Source: JASGCL01 sp965203915
GTDB taxonomy: Bacteria > Pseudomonadota > Alphaproteobacteria > JASGCL01
DNA length: 64,000 bases
Assembly (NCBI GenBank): GCA_965203915.1
Contig: OZ241918.1
Location: 186,001 to 250,000, forward strand
Direction: 5' to 3'
Notes under the pieces: model-generated
Told to the model about the DNA's origin: nothing
The model's database searches: none
What the model saw: only the letters and a program-made list of their open reading frames with translations
Position numbers and translations under genes: made by a program
In this document: piece after piece, positions 61,519 to 64,000 of the stretch
Numbering within the stretch: position 1 is the first letter of the stretch
Layout of the letters: each line of letters starts with the position of its first letter

Positions 61519-62628
61519 ATGGTAGGTAAAAAAATTGAAACATTAAATATTTTGGTGACGGGCGGGGCGGGCTTCATCGGCAGTTGTTTCTTGCGCGATA
61601 CGTTAGCAAAAAACCAAGCCATATTGCCCGTGGGCCGCGTGGTTAATTTGGATAAGTTAACCTACGCTGGCAATTTGGATAACCTGACCCCGATCCAAGA
61701 CGACGAGCGTTATGTTTTTCACCACGGCGACATTGGCGATAAGAATTTGGTAAGCCGTATTTTACAACAAGAAAATATTGCGGCGGTGGTGCATTTTGCC
61801 GCCGAAACCCATGTCGATAGGTCGATATTGCATGCCGATGATTTTCTGACCACCAACCTGTTGGGAACGGGGCGATTGTTGGAATCTTGTCATGGTTATT
61901 GGCGCGACTTGCCAGCTGACAAAAAAAATAATTTTCGTTTTTTGCATATTTCAACCGACGAAGTTTTTGGCTCCCTAACCATCAATGACAAACCATTCGA
62001 TGAAGATAGCGCCTATCGCCCCAACAGCCCCTACGCCGCGTCAAAGGCAGGGGCCGACCATTTGGTGCGCAGTTATTACCACACCCATGGGTTCCCCAGC
62101 GTCATTGTTAATTGCACCAACAATTATGGGCCTTATCAATTTCCTGAAAAATTTATTCCCATGATGATAACCCGCGCCCTGATGGGGGAAGAGATGCCCG
62201 TTTATGGCAAGGGGGAAAATATCCGCGATTGGTTGTATGTGCAAGACCATGTTCGCGCCCTGATGTTGGTGTTGGCCCAGCCGATAGAAAAAATAATAGG
62301 CCAAGTTTTTGGTGTCGGCGGTTTGGCCGAACGGGATAATTTATCGGTTGCCAAATTGGTCGCCAATTTGTTAGATAAGATGCAACCAAAGGAATCTAGC
62401 TACGCCCAGCAAATAAAATTTGTCGCCGACCGCCCAGGGCACGACGTACGTTACGCCATGGATATTGCAAAAATAAAACGCCAGGTCGGCTTCGCCCCGC
62501 AATTAAATTTTGAGCAAGGCTTAAGCGAAACCATTGCTTGGTATTTACAAAACCAATCATGGACATCGCGCGTTATGAATGGCGATTACCAATCATGGCT
62601 GGATAAAAACTACACACATAGGAAATAA
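61519..62628 (+). CDS. rfbB: dTDP-glucose 4,6-dehydratase
   Basis: 369 residues from the ATG at 61519 (a TTG one codon before is also open). NAD loop VTGGAGFIGSCF near residue 13, HFAAETHVDRSI near 91, ISTDEVFGSL near 139, and the YxxxK pair in SPYAASKAGADH near 168. Second step of dTDP-rhamnose-type sugar synthesis; next to rfbA. Confidence 0.95.
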   Translation: MVGKKIETLNILVTGGAGFIGSCFLRDTLAKNQAILPVGRVVNLDKLTYAGNLDNLTPIQDDERYVFHHGDIGDKNLVSRILQQENIAAVVHFAAETHVDRSILHADDFLTTNLLGTGRLLESCHGYWRDLPADKKNNFRFLHISTDEVFGSLTINDKPFDEDSAYRPNSPYAASKAGADHLVRSYYHTHGFPSVIVNCTNNYGPYQFPEKFIPMMITRALMGEEMPVYGKGENIRDWLYVQDHVRALMLVLAQPIEKIIGQVFGVGGLAERDNLSVAKLVANLLDKMQPKESSYAQQIKFVADRPGHDVRYAMDIAKIKRQVGFAPQLNFEQGLSETIAWYLQNQSWTSRVMNGDYQSWLDKNYTHRK

Positions 62629-62648
62629 TAAAAAAGGAATCATGAGCC

Positions 62649-63539
62649 ATGACAAATAAAAAAAGAAAAGGCATTATTTTGGCGGGCGGGGCGGGCACGC
62701 GCCTCTACCCCATGACCCATGTTGTTTCAAAACAATTGTTGCCGATTTATGACAAGCCGATGATATATTACCCATTAAGTATTTTGATGTTGGCGGGGAT
62801 TAGGGAACTGTTGGTTATCTCCACCCCCGAAGATACCCCGCGTTTTCAACAATTGTTGGGCGATGGCAAACAATGGGGCATGGTGATTGATTACAAAATT
62901 CAAACCAAACCCAATGGCTTGGCCGAAGGGTTAATATTGGCCGAAGATTTTTTGGCGGGCGCGCCCAGTGCCCTTATCCTTGGTGATAATATTTTTTACG
63001 GCCATGATTTATCCGATATTTTGCAACGCGCCGACCGCCAAACCACGGGCGCGAGTATTTTTGCCTATCATGTTAACAACCCCGCGGCCTATGGCGTGGT
63101 TGAATTTAATGAGCAAAACAAAGTTATCAGCCTGGAGGAAAAGCCAAAAAACCCGCGTTCGAACTATGCGGTGACGGGGCTTTATTTTTATGACAACACG
63201 GCGAGCGCGCGCGCCAAGACCATCAAACCGTCGCCGCGTGGCGAATTGGAAATCACCGATCTGAATATTAATTATTTGCGCGATGGACAGTTAACGGTGG
63301 AGATATTAAGGCGCGGCCAAGCTTGGCTTGATACGGGAACACCCGATTCCTTGTTGGCGGCGGGGCAATTTGTCGCGACCATAGAAAATCGCCAGGGGTT
63401 AAAAATTTCTTGCCCCGAAGAAATTGCCTGGCGTAGCGGTTGGATAGACGATAATCAGTTAGAAAAATTGGCGCGCGCGCTTGCAAAAAATCAATATGGG
63501 CAGTATCTTTTATACCTGCTAAAGAAAGATGTATCGTGA
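62649..63539 (+). CDS. rfbA: Glucose-1-phosphate thymidylyltransferase
   Basis: 296 residues. GIILAGGAGTRLYPMT near residue 8, KPMIYYPLSILMLAGIRE near 37, LILGDNIFYG near 110, and WLDTGTPDSLL near 223. Makes dTDP-glucose, the substrate of RfbB. Its TGA overlaps the ATG of the following glycosyltransferase (ATGs at 63539). Confidence 0.96.
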   Translation: MTNKKRKGIILAGGAGTRLYPMTHVVSKQLLPIYDKPMIYYPLSILMLAGIRELLVISTPEDTPRFQQLLGDGKQWGMVIDYKIQTKPNGLAEGLILAEDFLAGAPSALILGDNIFYGHDLSDILQRADRQTTGASIFAYHVNNPAAYGVVEFNEQNKVISLEEKPKNPRSNYAVTGLYFYDNTASARAKTIKPSPRGELEITDLNINYLRDGQLTVEILRRGQAWLDTGTPDSLLAAGQFVATIENRQGLKISCPEEIAWRSGWIDDNQLEKLARALAKNQYGQYLLYLLKKDVS

Positions 63540-64000
63540 TGGCAATAAAAAAAACCAACAAAGTTTTATCGGTGGTGGTGCCCGTTTATGAAAACGCGGG
63601 CAGCCTGCCCGCTTTGTTTCCTGCCTTGCTTGATGTGGAAAAAAAATTGCAGGCGATAGGCATGAAGTTGGAATTGATATTCGTCAACGATGGTTCCAAA
63701 GATAATTCGTTAGAAAAATTATTACAATTTAAAAAATCGCGCCGCGCGACCAAGGTTATCAACCTAAGTCGTAACTTTGGCGAAATGTCGGCTATTAAGG
63801 AGGGGACAAAATTTGTAACGGGCGATTGTTTCTTATCCCTCGCCGCCGATTTGCAAGACCCACCGCATTTGATTGTTGATATGGCGCAATTATGGCTCAA
63901 GGGTGAAAAATATGTCATCGCGGTGCGAAAATCGCGCCAAGACCCATGGACCAGCAAATTACTATCGCGGATATATTATTGGCTGTTTCGTTGGTTGGTT
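63539..64000 (+). CDS. Family 2 glycosyltransferase (DPM/ArnC-like), cut by window edge
   Basis: The first 154 residues are in the window and the frame is open at the right edge. The ATG at 63539 overlaps the rfbA stop. VVVPVYENAGSLPALFPALL, FVNDGSKDNS and SLAADLQDPP are the marks of the polyprenyl-phosphate sugar transferase branch of family 2. Probably adds a sugar to a lipid carrier in surface polysaccharide synthesis, with the dTDP-sugar genes upstream. Confidence 0.92.
   Translation, partial: MAIKKTNKVLSVVVPVYENAGSLPALFPALLDVEKKLQAIGMKLELIFVNDGSKDNSLEKLLQFKKSRRATKVINLSRNFGEMSAIKEGTKFVTGDCFLSLAADLQDPPHLIVDMAQLWLKGEKYVIAVRKSRQDPWTSKLLSRIYYWLFRWLV

Overview
The window looks like chromosome of a free-living or metabolically capable alphaproteobacterium of moderate GC (about 45 percent by eye). 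Pointers are the split PurS/PurQ/PurL FGAM synthase, CarD, the BolA-Grx4 pair, the tatA-tatB-tatC order, pyruvate phosphate dikinase, and operators of the form GAAC-N7-GAAC, the LexA box of Alphaproteobacteria. I cannot fix order or genus. Most of the sequence is ordinary housekeeping DNA read from short operons on both strands.

Layout. 1-1115: start of DNA polymerase I (minus, cut by the window edge). 1.2-3.3 kb: a small membrane protein gene followed by an array of palindromic repeats that ends at a GIY-YIG nuclease gene. 3.7-5.3 kb: a CHCC zinc-finger mini-protein and two DUF805 paralogues. 5.4-11.9 kb: iron alcohol dehydrogenase, aldehyde dehydrogenase, APC permease and a glutamine-synthetase-like ligase, which together look like uptake and oxidation of an amine or amino-alcohol. 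12-16.9 kb: a DapC-like aminotransferase, FtsK and a glycosyltransferase. 17-22.6 kb: purC-purS-[DNA methyltransferase]-purQ-purL-bolA-grx. 22.7-25.1 kb: an AT-rich NYN-domain gene and tatABC. 25.6-26.3 kb: carD.

26.3-43.5 kb holds the most unusual content: podovirus (T7-like) virion genes in two separate blocks. The minus-strand block (31605 down to 26316) encodes capsid, tail tubular protein A, an N-terminal piece of tail tubular protein B, a possible small terminase, large terminase and an unknown protein. The plus-strand block (40343-43446) encodes portal, scaffold and a second scaffold-like protein. Eight kilobases of cellular genes lie between their promoters (glutaryl-CoA dehydrogenase, CoA-transferase, a ParA islet, pheA, folC, an APC permease). 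Each block starts at a sigma70-type TTGACA promoter with a perfect GAAC-N7-GAAC LexA box at or just after the expected transcription start. No integrase, replication, lysis or tail-fibre gene is seen. The arrangement fits a host-kept, SOS-controlled packaging particle, such as a podovirus-derived gene transfer agent, better than a plain prophage. A decaying prophage remains possible.

43.5-47 kb: two tandem, very similar membrane proteins. 47.2-53.8 kb: PAP2 phosphatase, dxr, rseP, rpoZ, ppa, a TusA-like protein, chorismate mutase and hisC. 53.8-58.5 kb (minus): gap, pgsA, a HIT protein, panC, panB and an alkylguanine-DNA alkyltransferase. 58.7-64 kb: ppdK and the dTDP-sugar genes rfbB, rfbA and a glycosyltransferase cut by the right edge.

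No rRNA, tRNA or CRISPR array was recognised. Start codons were re-examined by eye and several differ from the longest open frame; the reasons are in the entries.
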